Both the position numbers and the translations under genes were made by a program. Shown here piece by piece: positions 55,419 through 63,573 of a stretch of DNA of 64,000 nt. Where the stretch lies: assembly GCF_001512305.1 (NCBI RefSeq), contig NZ_LNUT01000005.1:375090-439089 (forward strand), in the 5' to 3' direction. This stretch comes from Arthrobacter sp. EPSL27 (GTDB lineage Bacteria > Actinomycetota > Actinomycetes > Actinomycetales > Micrococcaceae). How positions within the stretch are numbered: position 1 is the first letter of the stretch; every line of letters starts with the position of its first letter. The notes under the pieces are model-generated. The model did no database searches, was not told the DNA's origin, and saw only the letters and a list, made by a program, of their open reading frames with translations.

Positions 55419-56518
55419 GTGCCGTCGCCGCCACACCCTCCGGGGCTGCCCGGGCGGAGCGGCTCGCGGCCGCCGAGTCCCTCCTGGCGTCGCCGCCGCC
55501 GCTCGAAGACCTGCTGAACGGCCTGCACAATGGCCTACCCAATGGCCTGCCCAGCGACCCGCAGGCGGACCCGGGGGAGGCCGCCCCAGTGCCATCGGTC
55601 CCGGTGCACGTGGTCACGCGCTCGGTGGTGCACGCGTCCCGCAGCCGCCCGGTGGTCAGGTGGACGGTGGCGCTCGACGGCGGCCCGCCGGCGCCGGCCC
55701 CGCTGGCGGTGATCGGCAAGGGGTACCGGGCGGGCGGCGGCGAGCAGGCGTGGCGGCTGCTGGACAGCCTGCGCCGGGCCGGCTTCGATGACCCCGGGTA
55801 CCAGGTCCCGGCTCCCTACGGCTTTGATCCGGCCCGCCGGCTCCTTGCCCAGGAGGAAGCGCCGCCCGCCACGCTCCACTCGCTGTTGGACGGCGACCTG
55901 CGCGCGGCCGCACCCGAGGCCGGCCGGGCAGGAGGCTGGCTCGCCCGGCTGCACGCTGTCCGGGGCGTGCAGGCACCGGACCTCGCTGCGGACTTCGAGC
56001 GGCTCAAGCTCAGCGAGTACTCGGCGGCGCTGGCGCGGCTGCTGCAGCACGACGCCGGCCGGCTGGCCGAGCTCACCGCCGCCACCCTGGCGGCACTGGA
56101 GCGTGCAGGCGACGGCACCGCCGGGCGCACCGTGGTGACCCACGGGGACTTCCAGCCCAAGAACATCCACCTGGACGCCCGCCGCATTGTGGTCATCGAC
56201 TTTGACCGTGCAGCCCTGGCCCCTGCCGCGCGGGACCTTGGCCATTTCATCGGGCAGACCCTGACCATGGGCGCGTCGCGGCATGGGGACTTATCGGCCG
56301 CCGCGCCCTGGGTGGAGGCGTTCCTGGCCGGCTACTCCGGCGCCGGCGGCGACCCCGGTGCCGTCCGGGCAGCCCCGGCGTATGTGGCCCGCACCTTCGC
56401 CGAGGTCCTCTTCTACCGGCTTGTTGTCCGCCCCGTGAAAGACCCCTCGTTTGTGCCGGACTGGCTCGACGGTTGGGAAGCGGCGGTTGCGGATGCGGCA
56501 GGGGGCGGGTACCGGTGA
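55415..56518 (+). CDS. Phosphotransferase (APH/kinase fold), catalytic motifs intact
   Basis: A 367-residue aminoglycoside-phosphotransferase-fold protein. The catalytic loop HGDFQPKN is complete (Asp245, Asn250), and the following IDFD provides the metal-binding Asp. The N-terminal lobe is hard to align, and a repeated Asn-Gly-Leu stretch occurs at about 35-46. ATG 55415 overlaps the preceding stop. Given the neighbours, it more likely phosphorylates a sugar or glycan than an antibiotic. Confidence 0.85.
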   Translation: MSAVAATPSGAARAERLAAAESLLASPPPLEDLLNGLHNGLPNGLPSDPQADPGEAAPVPSVPVHVVTRSVVHASRSRPVVRWTVALDGGPPAPAPLAVIGKGYRAGGGEQAWRLLDSLRRAGFDDPGYQVPAPYGFDPARRLLAQEEAPPATLHSLLDGDLRAAAPEAGRAGGWLARLHAVRGVQAPDLAADFERLKLSEYSAALARLLQHDAGRLAELTAATLAALERAGDGTAGRTVVTHGDFQPKNIHLDARRIVVIDFDRAALAPAARDLGHFIGQTLTMGASRHGDLSAAAPWVEAFLAGYSGAGGDPGAVRAAPAYVARTFAEVLFYRLVVRPVKDPSFVPDWLDGWEAAVADAAGGGYR

Positions 56519-58443
56519 GCGGCACCCGGTACAGGCGTCCGCGCGCCCCGGCTGCCGCGCACCAGCCGGGTGCTTCCGCCCTGCCCGTCATGAGCGCCAG
56601 GGTGATCCTGCGGACCTTCGGGCCGTTCCTGCGGCCGCAGTGGCCAGGCTGCCTGCTGGCCGGGTTGCTGGCCGTTGCCGGGACGGGGGTGGCGCTCCTC
56701 AAGCCGTGGCCGCTGAAGTACCTCTTCGATGAAGTCCTGCTTCCCACGGACGGCTCGGGCGGCCAGGACGTGCAGCGCATCCTGGCCATGGTGGTCCTGG
56801 CGCTGGCCGGCATCGCCATCCTGGACGCCCTGGTCGGGGCAGCACGCAGCTACACCCAGGCCGTCGTCGGTGAGCGGGTGGCCGGAGCGATCCGCACCAA
56901 GCTGTACGACCACCTGCAGCGGCTGCCGCTCAGCTACCACGAGCGGACGCCGACCGGCGAGCTGACCACCCGCCTGACCGGCGACGTCGACAAGGTGCGC
57001 GCGCTGCTCACTGTGACGCTGGTGGACGCTGCCACCAACGTGCTCACGCTCGCCGGCATGGCAGGGGTGCTGCTGGTGCTGGACTGGCAGCTCAGCGTGG
57101 CGCTGCTGCTGGTGCTGCCTCTGCTCCTGCTGACGGTGGCCAGCTTCCGCGCCCGCATCCGCGCGGTGGAGGAGGACTCCCGCGCCATCGAGGGGGACCT
57201 GGCGGCGCTGGCGCAGGAGTCGCTGGTCGCCGTGAAGCTGGTCAAGGCCACAGGACGGGAAGACCAGGAGTCGCGCCGCTTCCGGAGCCGCTCGGACGCC
57301 GCGGTGGCGGCGGTGCTGCGCTCCGCGCGCACCAGCAGCGCGTTCGGCGCCGCGGTGGATGCCGTGGTGGCCGTGGCCATCGCCGGCCTGGTCTGGCTGG
57401 GTGCCCAGCGGGTGCTGGCGGGCGCCCTCACGCCGGGCGACTTGGTGATCTTCACGTCCTACCTGCGTGACTTCTTCGGACCCACGCGGTCGTTGTCCAA
57501 ACTGCCCGCCCAGCTGACCCGCGCCGGCGTCCGGGCCGCACGCATTGCCGACACCCTGCACCGCCGCCCGGCAGTTCAGGACAAGCCCGACGCGCAACCC
57601 GCCGGCCGGCCACAAGAGAAGCTGAGCCTCGACGGCGTCGGGTTTTCCTACACGCCCGACCGCCCCGTCCTCCAGGAAGTTGACCTGACCGTGCCCGTCG
57701 GCAGCACCCTCGCCGTCGTCGGACCCACAGGCGCGGGCAAGTCGACCATTGCCGCCCTGCTCTGCCGGCTGCAGGACCCCACCAGCGGGCGCGTGCTCCT
57801 GGACGGCGCCGACCTGCGCGACCTGACCGGCGCAAGCCTGCACGCCCAGGTGGGCCTGGTGACCCAGGACGCCCTGCTGTTCCGCGCGTCGGTGCGGGAA
57901 AACATCGCCTACGCGCGTCCCGACGCGTCTGCGGCGGATATTGAGCGCGCCGCCCGCGCGGCGCAGGCCCACGAGTTCGTACAGGCGCTGCCGGACGGCT
58001 ACGAGACGGTCCTGGCCGAGCGCGGGGCGACCCTGTCCGGCGGACAGCGGCAGAGACTTGCGCTGGCCCGCGCAGTGCTGCAGGGGTGCCCCATCCTGGT
58101 GCTCGACGAGCCCACCACCGGCCTTGACGCCCGGTCCGAGGACGCCGTCCTGCGCGCCCTGCGGGAAGTCTCCTCCGGACGGACCACGGTGATCATTACG
58201 CACCGCATGGCGGCCGCCATGGCCGCGGACCAGATTGTGGTGCTCGACGCCGGGCGAGTGGTGGAACACGGCACTCACAGCAGCCTCCTCGCGGAAGGCG
58301 GCCTCTATACCGAGATGTGCCTTCTCCAGGGGATCACCGGCCCGCTGGCATTCCTCAACGGCACCTCCGGTTATGGCCGCCACGCCGCCGGCTCCTGCGA
58401 ATCACTGCCCGAACACCTCGCCACCTTGAAGGAGGAAGCATGA
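56515..58443 (+). CDS. ABC transporter half-exporter (membrane and ATPase domains fused)
   Basis: A 642-residue type IV ABC exporter. Six membrane helices occupy about residues 45-345. The ATPase domain has Walker A GPTGAGKST (403-411), signature LSGGQRQ (507-513) and Walker B ILVLDE (527-532). A 30-residue tail follows the ATPase. GTG 56515 overlaps the phosphotransferase stop; ATG 56590 would remove a poorly conserved 25-residue lead. It is probably a homodimer, since no partner gene is present. Its cargo is likely the product of this operon. Confidence 0.92.
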   Translation: MSGTRYRRPRAPAAAHQPGASALPVMSARVILRTFGPFLRPQWPGCLLAGLLAVAGTGVALLKPWPLKYLFDEVLLPTDGSGGQDVQRILAMVVLALAGIAILDALVGAARSYTQAVVGERVAGAIRTKLYDHLQRLPLSYHERTPTGELTTRLTGDVDKVRALLTVTLVDAATNVLTLAGMAGVLLVLDWQLSVALLLVLPLLLLTVASFRARIRAVEEDSRAIEGDLAALAQESLVAVKLVKATGREDQESRRFRSRSDAAVAAVLRSARTSSAFGAAVDAVVAVAIAGLVWLGAQRVLAGALTPGDLVIFTSYLRDFFGPTRSLSKLPAQLTRAGVRAARIADTLHRRPAVQDKPDAQPAGRPQEKLSLDGVGFSYTPDRPVLQEVDLTVPVGSTLAVVGPTGAGKSTIAALLCRLQDPTSGRVLLDGADLRDLTGASLHAQVGLVTQDALLFRASVRENIAYARPDASAADIERAARAAQAHEFVQALPDGYETVLAERGATLSGGQRQRLALARAVLQGCPILVLDEPTTGLDARSEDAVLRALREVSSGRTTVIITHRMAAAMAADQIVVLDAGRVVEHGTHSSLLAEGGLYTEMCLLQGITGPLAFLNGTSGYGRHAAGSCESLPEHLATLKEEA

Positions 58444-59465
58444 ACCGCGTCCAGGTCCACTCCCAGTTCCGCCGGGTGATGGAGCAGCAGACCGACCGTG
58501 CCGAACGGGTCAGGACCCCGGAGTTCCTCGACCGTTACGTCCGCCCCCACATGGGTCCGGACGCCCCGGCCGGCGGGACGTGGACAACGCAGGTGATCCA
58601 GCTCGACGGCTCCGGGGCGGCCACCGTCCGGGTGGAGCTCGACGGCGGGCCTCCGGTGTTCGCGAAGCTTTTCCCCTTCGAGGACGGCCCCGCTGTGCAC
58701 GCGAAGCTGCAGGCCCTGCGCGGCGCCGGGCTGGGGGAGGGCTCCCCGTACCGGGCCGTGGAACCCCTGGCGTGGTACGGGGAGGAAAAAGTCCTCCTGT
58801 GCCGGGGCGCGCCGGGCCGGGCGCTGTCGGACCTGCTCGCAGCGGACGGTGACGAGCTCGCTGCAGCCTGCGCCCGCGCGGGGCGGTGGCTGGCCCACCT
58901 GCACAGTACCGACCTGCGGGTCGGGGCGCCGCAGTCCCTCCTAGTCACGGGTGAGCTGACCAGCCTGGCGAAGCGCCTGGCCAAGGTGGCGGCCGGGAAC
59001 CCGGGCTACGTCGACACGGCGCTGGCCATGCTCGAACGGCTCGACGCCCTCACGCACGACACGGCCGACGGCGTCGTGGCCCAGAGCCACGGTCAGTACC
59101 GGCCGATCCATGTTTTCCTGGGCGAGGACGCGGTGACCGTCATCGACCTCGACCGCAGCGCGCCCGCCGACCCCGCCCGCGATGCAGCCGAGTTCCTACA
59201 CCGCCTGCGCATCGGTGTGCACGACGCCACCGGCGACATCAGGCGCGCCGACCCGCCGAGCGCCGCCTTCCTGGACGCCTACCACGCGGCGACGCGCGGG
59301 GACCTGCTGCGGAACCTGCGGTTCCACTGGGCGCGCTACATCCTTCACAGCGTCAACCGCAGTATCAAGTCCGGGGAGGCAGACTGGCGGGACGGCGGCG
59401 ATGCCGAGTTCCGGCTGTACCGGGACGAGTTCGACCGGGTGGCAGAGGGGCGGGCCGGGGCATGA
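58440..59465 (+). CDS. Phosphotransferase-fold protein with degenerate catalytic loop
   Basis: A 341-residue protein of the same fold as the kinase encoded two genes upstream. Where active members have HGDxxxxN this one has HGQYRPIH: the catalytic Asp is Gln219 and the metal-binding Asn is His224. The later IDLD motif is kept. Start ATG 58440 follows GGAGGA and overlaps the ABC gene stop. It may be a pseudokinase or use altered chemistry. Confidence 0.8.
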   Translation: MNRVQVHSQFRRVMEQQTDRAERVRTPEFLDRYVRPHMGPDAPAGGTWTTQVIQLDGSGAATVRVELDGGPPVFAKLFPFEDGPAVHAKLQALRGAGLGEGSPYRAVEPLAWYGEEKVLLCRGAPGRALSDLLAADGDELAAACARAGRWLAHLHSTDLRVGAPQSLLVTGELTSLAKRLAKVAAGNPGYVDTALAMLERLDALTHDTADGVVAQSHGQYRPIHVFLGEDAVTVIDLDRSAPADPARDAAEFLHRLRIGVHDATGDIRRADPPSAAFLDAYHAATRGDLLRNLRFHWARYILHSVNRSIKSGEADWRDGGDAEFRLYRDEFDRVAEGRAGA

Positions 59466-60466
59466 CCATCCCGGCGGGCATGCTGCTGGACCGGGCGGGA
59501 AACGAACTCCCGCTGGCTGAGCTCGCCGCCCAGTGGCCACTGGGCGGCTGGACCTCCGTGAGCCCGGTGCCGGGCGGCAAGAACGAGCATTTCCGCGTGG
59601 CCGCGGCGGACGGGATCTACTACCTGCGCCGCTCGCACCGGCTCAAGCCGCGGGACGAACTGCTCAGGCAGCTGAGCCTCATGAGGCTGCTCCGACACCG
59701 GGGCTTCCCGGCGCCGGATGTGGTTCCCAGCCGCACCGGCGCCGGCCACGCTGAACTCTCCGGCCGGTGGTGGATCGCCACCCGCTGCATTGAGGGAAAG
59801 CCGTTCGACGGCGGCTCGCAGGCACACGTGCGGGGCCTGGGCCGGACGCTGGCCCGCTACCACTCGGTGGTGGCCGACCAGCCCGCGGCAGTGGCCGAGC
59901 CGGCGGTGCTCACCGAGCTGCGCAACCGGGTCGCTGCGCGGGACACGGATCCGGGGCTGCGGGCCCGGGCCGAACTCATTCTCGAGCGGCTGGCGGTCCT
60001 GCTGCCGGAGCTGCCGCGGGTGGTGGTGCACGGCGGCGCCCGGCGCGGGAGCCTCGTCTTCGACGGCGACGACGTAGTGGGCGTCCTGGATTTCGACAGC
60101 GCCCATGCTGACGTGCGGGTCCTGGACCTTGCCGTGGCCGTCCACGACGTCGGCAAGGTCTACACGCGCCCCGGCGACCCGGACAACAAGGTGGCGCTCG
60201 ACCTTGGCCGGGTCACCGAGCTGCTCGCCGCCTACAGCAGGGAGCTGCAGCCCACAGCGGGAGAGCTGGAAGCCCTGCCGCTGCTGCTGCAGGCAAAACG
60301 GCTGAAGCGGGGCCTCGGCCGGCGGAACCGCGCCCTGGACGGGGACAACCTGTCTGCCAACGACTACGGCAAGATCCTGCTGGAGGACCAGCGGCTCGCG
60401 TGGCTGGACGAGCACCACGACGCCCTCGCGGCAGCCTGCCGCAAAGGGGTCAGCTGGCCGGAGTGA
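59462..60466 (+). CDS. Phosphotransferase-fold protein (homoserine-kinase-II-like), degenerate loop
   Basis: A 334-residue protein resembling the ThrB-II/APH group. The loop reads HGGARRGS, so the catalytic Asp is Gly192 and the Asn is Ser197, while LDFD is conserved. The N-lobe has PGGKNEHFRV and YYLRRSHR, consistent with an ATP-binding lobe. ATG 59462 overlaps the previous stop. It ends the five-gene operon. It is the second protein here to have lost the catalytic pair. Confidence 0.8.
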   Translation: MTIPAGMLLDRAGNELPLAELAAQWPLGGWTSVSPVPGGKNEHFRVAAADGIYYLRRSHRLKPRDELLRQLSLMRLLRHRGFPAPDVVPSRTGAGHAELSGRWWIATRCIEGKPFDGGSQAHVRGLGRTLARYHSVVADQPAAVAEPAVLTELRNRVAARDTDPGLRARAELILERLAVLLPELPRVVVHGGARRGSLVFDGDDVVGVLDFDSAHADVRVLDLAVAVHDVGKVYTRPGDPDNKVALDLGRVTELLAAYSRELQPTAGELEALPLLLQAKRLKRGLGRRNRALDGDNLSANDYGKILLEDQRLAWLDEHHDALAAACRKGVSWPE

Positions 60467-60555
60467 CCAGGCCCTTGACCTTTGTCTCGCGAAAGTCCTT
60501 CACAGCCCGATCCCGGCCGCGTGCGTATTGAGTGTCCACCCGCCGCGTAGTAGCG

Positions 60556-60612
60556 TGACAGAAAATGTCAATCCGCAATACAAACACCCTGGAGCGATCA
60601 TGACATGTGTCA
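60556..60612 (+). promoter_or_regulatory. Paired TGACA/TGTCA inverted repeats at the ggt start
   Basis: TGACA-N5-TGTCA at 60556-60570 lies upstream of the ggt start, and TGACA-N2-TGTCA at 60601-60612 covers the start codon and second codon. Shared arms suggest two sites for one dimeric regulator. Confidence 0.4.
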
Positions 60613-62426
60613 CGCGGCGATTGATGTCCGTCACGGCAGCGCTGGCCCTCAGCGTGACAGGAGCCGCGGTGGCCGGCCCCGCCCACGCGGACCCGCGCGA
60701 AACGGTGAAGGAAGCCACCGCCACCGGCTATGGCGGCGCTGTCAGCACGGTGGATCCCGAGGCCTCCGCCGCTGCCCTCGACGTCCTCCGTAAGGGTGGC
60801 AACGCCGCCGACGCCGCGGTCGCCGCCGCCGCCACCCTCGGCGTGACCGAGCCGTACAGCGCAGGAATCGGCGGGGGAGGCTACTTCGTCTTCTACGACG
60901 CGGAGGCCGGCAAGGTGGGCACCATTGACGGCCGGGAGACGGCGCCGGCCAAGATGCCGAACAATGCCTTCATCAACAAGGCGACCGGGCAGCCCTACCG
61001 GTTCACTCCGGACCTTGTCACAAGCGGCGTCGCCGTCGGCGTTCCCGGCACGCCCGCCACCTGGGAGCGGGCCCTCGACCGGTGGGGTTCCCTGAGCCTC
61101 GGCGAGGCCCTCAAGCCCGCCATCAAGGTGGCGACGCGCGGCTTCGTAGTGGACCAGACGTTCCGCCAGCAGACCTTGGACAACAAGTCCCGCTTCGCCG
61201 CGTTCACCTCGACCAGCAGCCTCTTCCTTCCCGGCGGTGACGCCCCCGCCGTCGGCAGCGTCTTCCAGAACCACGACCTGGCCGCGACATACCGGCTCCT
61301 CGCGAAGGAGGGAACGGCTGCCTTCTACGGCGGTCCGCTTGCGGGGGAGATCGCGTCGACTGTCCAGGCTCCGCCCAAGGCGGCCGCCACGGCCCTGCCT
61401 GTCCCGGCCGGGTATCTGACAACGAAGGACCTGGCCGACTACCGGGCCCTGGACCAGGCGCCCTCCCACGTGGAGTACCGCGGCCTGGATGTCTACGGCA
61501 TGGCACCGTCCAGCAGCGGCGGCACCACCACCGGCGAGGCGCTGAACATCCTGGAGCCGTTCAACCTCTCCGATATGTCCCGCCCCGCCGCCCTGCACCA
61601 CTACCTTGAGGCCAGCGCCCTGGCCTTCGCGGACCGCGGCAAGTACGTGGGCGACCCCGCGTTCGTTGACGTCCCCACCGAGGCGCTCACGGATCCGCTG
61701 TTCGGCAAGGAGCGCGCGTGCCGGATCGAACCGGCAACGGCTGCCCCGAAGCCGGTCCTGCCCGGGGATGTGTCCTCGTACGACGGCGTGTGCCCGGCTG
61801 CCCCGGCAGCGGCCGCCGACGAGAAGGACACCGAGAACATCTCGACAACCAACCTGACCGTCGCGGACAAGTGGGGGAACGTGGCTGAGTACACGCTCAC
61901 CATCGAGCAGACCGGCGGCTCGGGGATCGTTGTTCCGGGCCGCGGTTTCCTGCTCAACAACGAACTGACCGACTTCTCCACCGTGTATGACGCTTCAGAC
62001 CCGAACCGGATCCAGCCGGGCAAGCGTCCGCGTTCGTCCATGGCTCCGACCATCATCCTCAAGGACGACAAGCCGTTCCTGGCCCTCGGTTCACCCGGCG
62101 GGTCGACGATTATCACCACCGTGCTCCAGACCATCCTCAACCGGGTGGACCTGGGTATGGACATCTCCGAGGCAATCGCAGCACCGCGGGCCTCGCAGCG
62201 GAACACTGCCGCCGTCACCGCGGAGCCCGGGTTCATCGATGCGTTCGGTGAGCAGTTGACGGGGTACGGACACAAGCTCAACCCGTCGGGCGACGCATTC
62301 ACCTCAGCTGCAGAGATCGGTGCGGCGACCGCCATCGAGTTCCTGCCCGGGGGAGGGATGACCGCAGCGGCCGAACCCGTGCGGCGCGGTGGGGGCTCGG
62401 CAATGGTCCTCACCCCGTCACGCTGA
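60600..62426 (+). CDS. ggt: Secreted gamma-glutamyltransferase
   Basis: A 608-residue enzyme that cleaves or transfers gamma-glutamyl groups of glutathione-like compounds. An N-terminal signal peptide (about residues 1-31, cut near AHA-DP) sends it outside the membrane. The self-cleaving nucleophile should be Thr416 in STTNLTVAD, although the usual Thr-Thr-His has Asn in third place. The GSPGGSTI oxyanion motif is present. Start ATG 60600 lies five nt after GGAG. Since this lineage uses mycothiol and not glutathione, gamma-glutamyl peptides are a likelier substrate. Confidence 0.93.
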   Translation: MTCVTRRLMSVTAALALSVTGAAVAGPAHADPRETVKEATATGYGGAVSTVDPEASAAALDVLRKGGNAADAAVAAAATLGVTEPYSAGIGGGGYFVFYDAEAGKVGTIDGRETAPAKMPNNAFINKATGQPYRFTPDLVTSGVAVGVPGTPATWERALDRWGSLSLGEALKPAIKVATRGFVVDQTFRQQTLDNKSRFAAFTSTSSLFLPGGDAPAVGSVFQNHDLAATYRLLAKEGTAAFYGGPLAGEIASTVQAPPKAAATALPVPAGYLTTKDLADYRALDQAPSHVEYRGLDVYGMAPSSSGGTTTGEALNILEPFNLSDMSRPAALHHYLEASALAFADRGKYVGDPAFVDVPTEALTDPLFGKERACRIEPATAAPKPVLPGDVSSYDGVCPAAPAAAADEKDTENISTTNLTVADKWGNVAEYTLTIEQTGGSGIVVPGRGFLLNNELTDFSTVYDASDPNRIQPGKRPRSSMAPTIILKDDKPFLALGSPGGSTIITTVLQTILNRVDLGMDISEAIAAPRASQRNTAAVTAEPGFIDAFGEQLTGYGHKLNPSGDAFTSAAEIGAATAIEFLPGGGMTAAAEPVRRGGGSAMVLTPSR

Positions 62427-62478
62427 ATCCCGCCTTCCCTTTTCCACCGGCGTGTCCGCGTGCCAGCATGGGAACCCA

Positions 62479-62494
62479 CCGGTTGTATAACCGG
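62479..62494 (+). promoter_or_regulatory. 16-bp palindrome upstream of the DinB-like gene
   Basis: CCGGTT-GTAT-AACCGG is a perfect inverted repeat 26 nt before the start codon. It contains a TATAAC -10-like element. It may be an operator for a GntR- or TetR-type protein. Confidence 0.4.
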
Positions 62495-62519
62495 ATGATG
62501 TGAACAGTGAGGGACCCCC

Positions 62520-63032
62520 ATGCAATCCAACGAACTGCTGCTGGACGCCTTTGGCAGGATCCATGAGACCGTGGCCCGCGTCCTCGACGGCGTCAACGAC
62601 GACGATCTGGCACGCCGGCCCGGCGGCAGTGGAAATTCCATGGCGTGGCTGATCTGGCACCTCAGCCGGGTGGAGGACGCGCAGGTCGCGTCGGCCGCCG
62701 GCCTGGAACAGGTTTGGACCGCGCAGGGGTTTGCCGGCCGCTTCAATCTGCCACTCTCGGGCCGCGACACCGGCTACGGCCACACCACCGGCCAGGTGGA
62801 CAGCGTGAAGGCCCCGGCGGACCTCCTGCGCGACTACTACGACGCCGTCCACCGGCAGACTGCGGACTACGTGCAGACCCTCGGCGGCGCGGACTTTGAC
62901 CGGATTGTGGACACCCGGTGGGACCCGCCCGTCACGCTTGGGGTGCGGCTGGTGAGCACCATTGCCGATTGCCTGCAGCACGTGGGGCAGGCGGCGTATG
63001 CCAAAGGACTGGTCGCCGGACCGGGTAGCTAG
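62520..63032 (+). CDS. DinB-fold protein (DUF664/mycothiol-type)
   Basis: A 170-residue four-helix-bundle protein of the DinB superfamily. Likely metal-binding histidines are in WHLSRVED (near residue 47) and LQHVGQAAY (near residue 154). In actinobacteria such proteins are often mycothiol-dependent transferases. Start ATG 62520. It overlaps the end of the convergent minus-strand gene by 4 nt. Confidence 0.85.
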   Translation: MQSNELLLDAFGRIHETVARVLDGVNDDDLARRPGGSGNSMAWLIWHLSRVEDAQVASAAGLEQVWTAQGFAGRFNLPLSGRDTGYGHTTGQVDSVKAPADLLRDYYDAVHRQTADYVQTLGGADFDRIVDTRWDPPVTLGVRLVSTIADCLQHVGQAAYAKGLVAGPGS

Positions 63033-63571
63033 GACGCGTTGCCGGCGCCGCGACCTTCCTGCAGTGCCGCCGCCACCAGGCGGTCAAAGCTGTCGGTCCC
63101 GCTCTCCGGCGGGAGCACGGAGAACACTGCCACCCACGTGGTGTTGCCGTCTTTCTCCTGTGTGGCCATCCGTTCCACATGGAGACCCAGTCCGGGCACC
63201 CCGCTGACCAGGAGCAATCGCCGCTCTCCGGTCTTCACCATGCGCTGGAATTCCTTTACCGACAGCTGGCCGTCCGGGCTGTGCGTGACCTCGGCGAGGG
63301 TACCGTTCACCCGTTTGGTCAGCCCCTGCATGAATTTCCTCCTGCCGGAGACTGTGGGGACCGTGAGGAGGGCCGCAAAGCAGACCGTGAACAACACCAC
63401 AGCTCCGGCACTCCGAAGGCTCGGGATGAACATCATGAGGACCAGGCACAGGACCACCCCAAAGATACTGAACATCACGAACTTAACTGCCGGGCTTTCA
63501 CCCGGCTTCCGGGACCACCGCACCAGGGCGACAGTGCTGGTACGGACCCGGTTGGACGGTGATTTCTCCAT
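63029..63571 (-). CDS. Membrane protein with two helices, function unknown
   Basis: A 180-residue protein starting at ATG 63571 after GGGGAAC. A basic N-terminus (NRVRTSTVALVRWSRK) is followed by transmembrane helices at about residues 30-50 and 54-72, then a soluble alpha/beta domain. Longer in-frame starts exist up to 63973, but they lie inside the next gene. It is translated right after the upstream gene (stop 63574), so the two form an operon. Confidence 0.75.
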   Translation of the reverse strand: MEKSPSNRVRTSTVALVRWSRKPGESPAVKFVMFSIFGVVLCLVLMMFIPSLRSAGAVVLFTVCFAALLTVPTVSGRRKFMQGLTKRVNGTLAEVTHSPDGQLSVKEFQRMVKTGERRLLLVSGVPGLGLHVERMATQEKDGNTTWVAVFSVLPPESGTDSFDRLVAAALQEGRGAGNAS

Positions 63572-63573
63572 GG

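Noticed and set aside
55415..56518. Aminoglycoside resistance gene
   Set aside because: The APH fold and HGD motif are real, but the gene is embedded in a glucan/exporter operon and sequence outside the motif does not resemble known resistance enzymes.
56413..58383. 656-codon open frame on the minus strand over the ABC transporter
   Set aside because: Antisense shadow; the plus strand has complete ABC motifs in order, and this frame has none.
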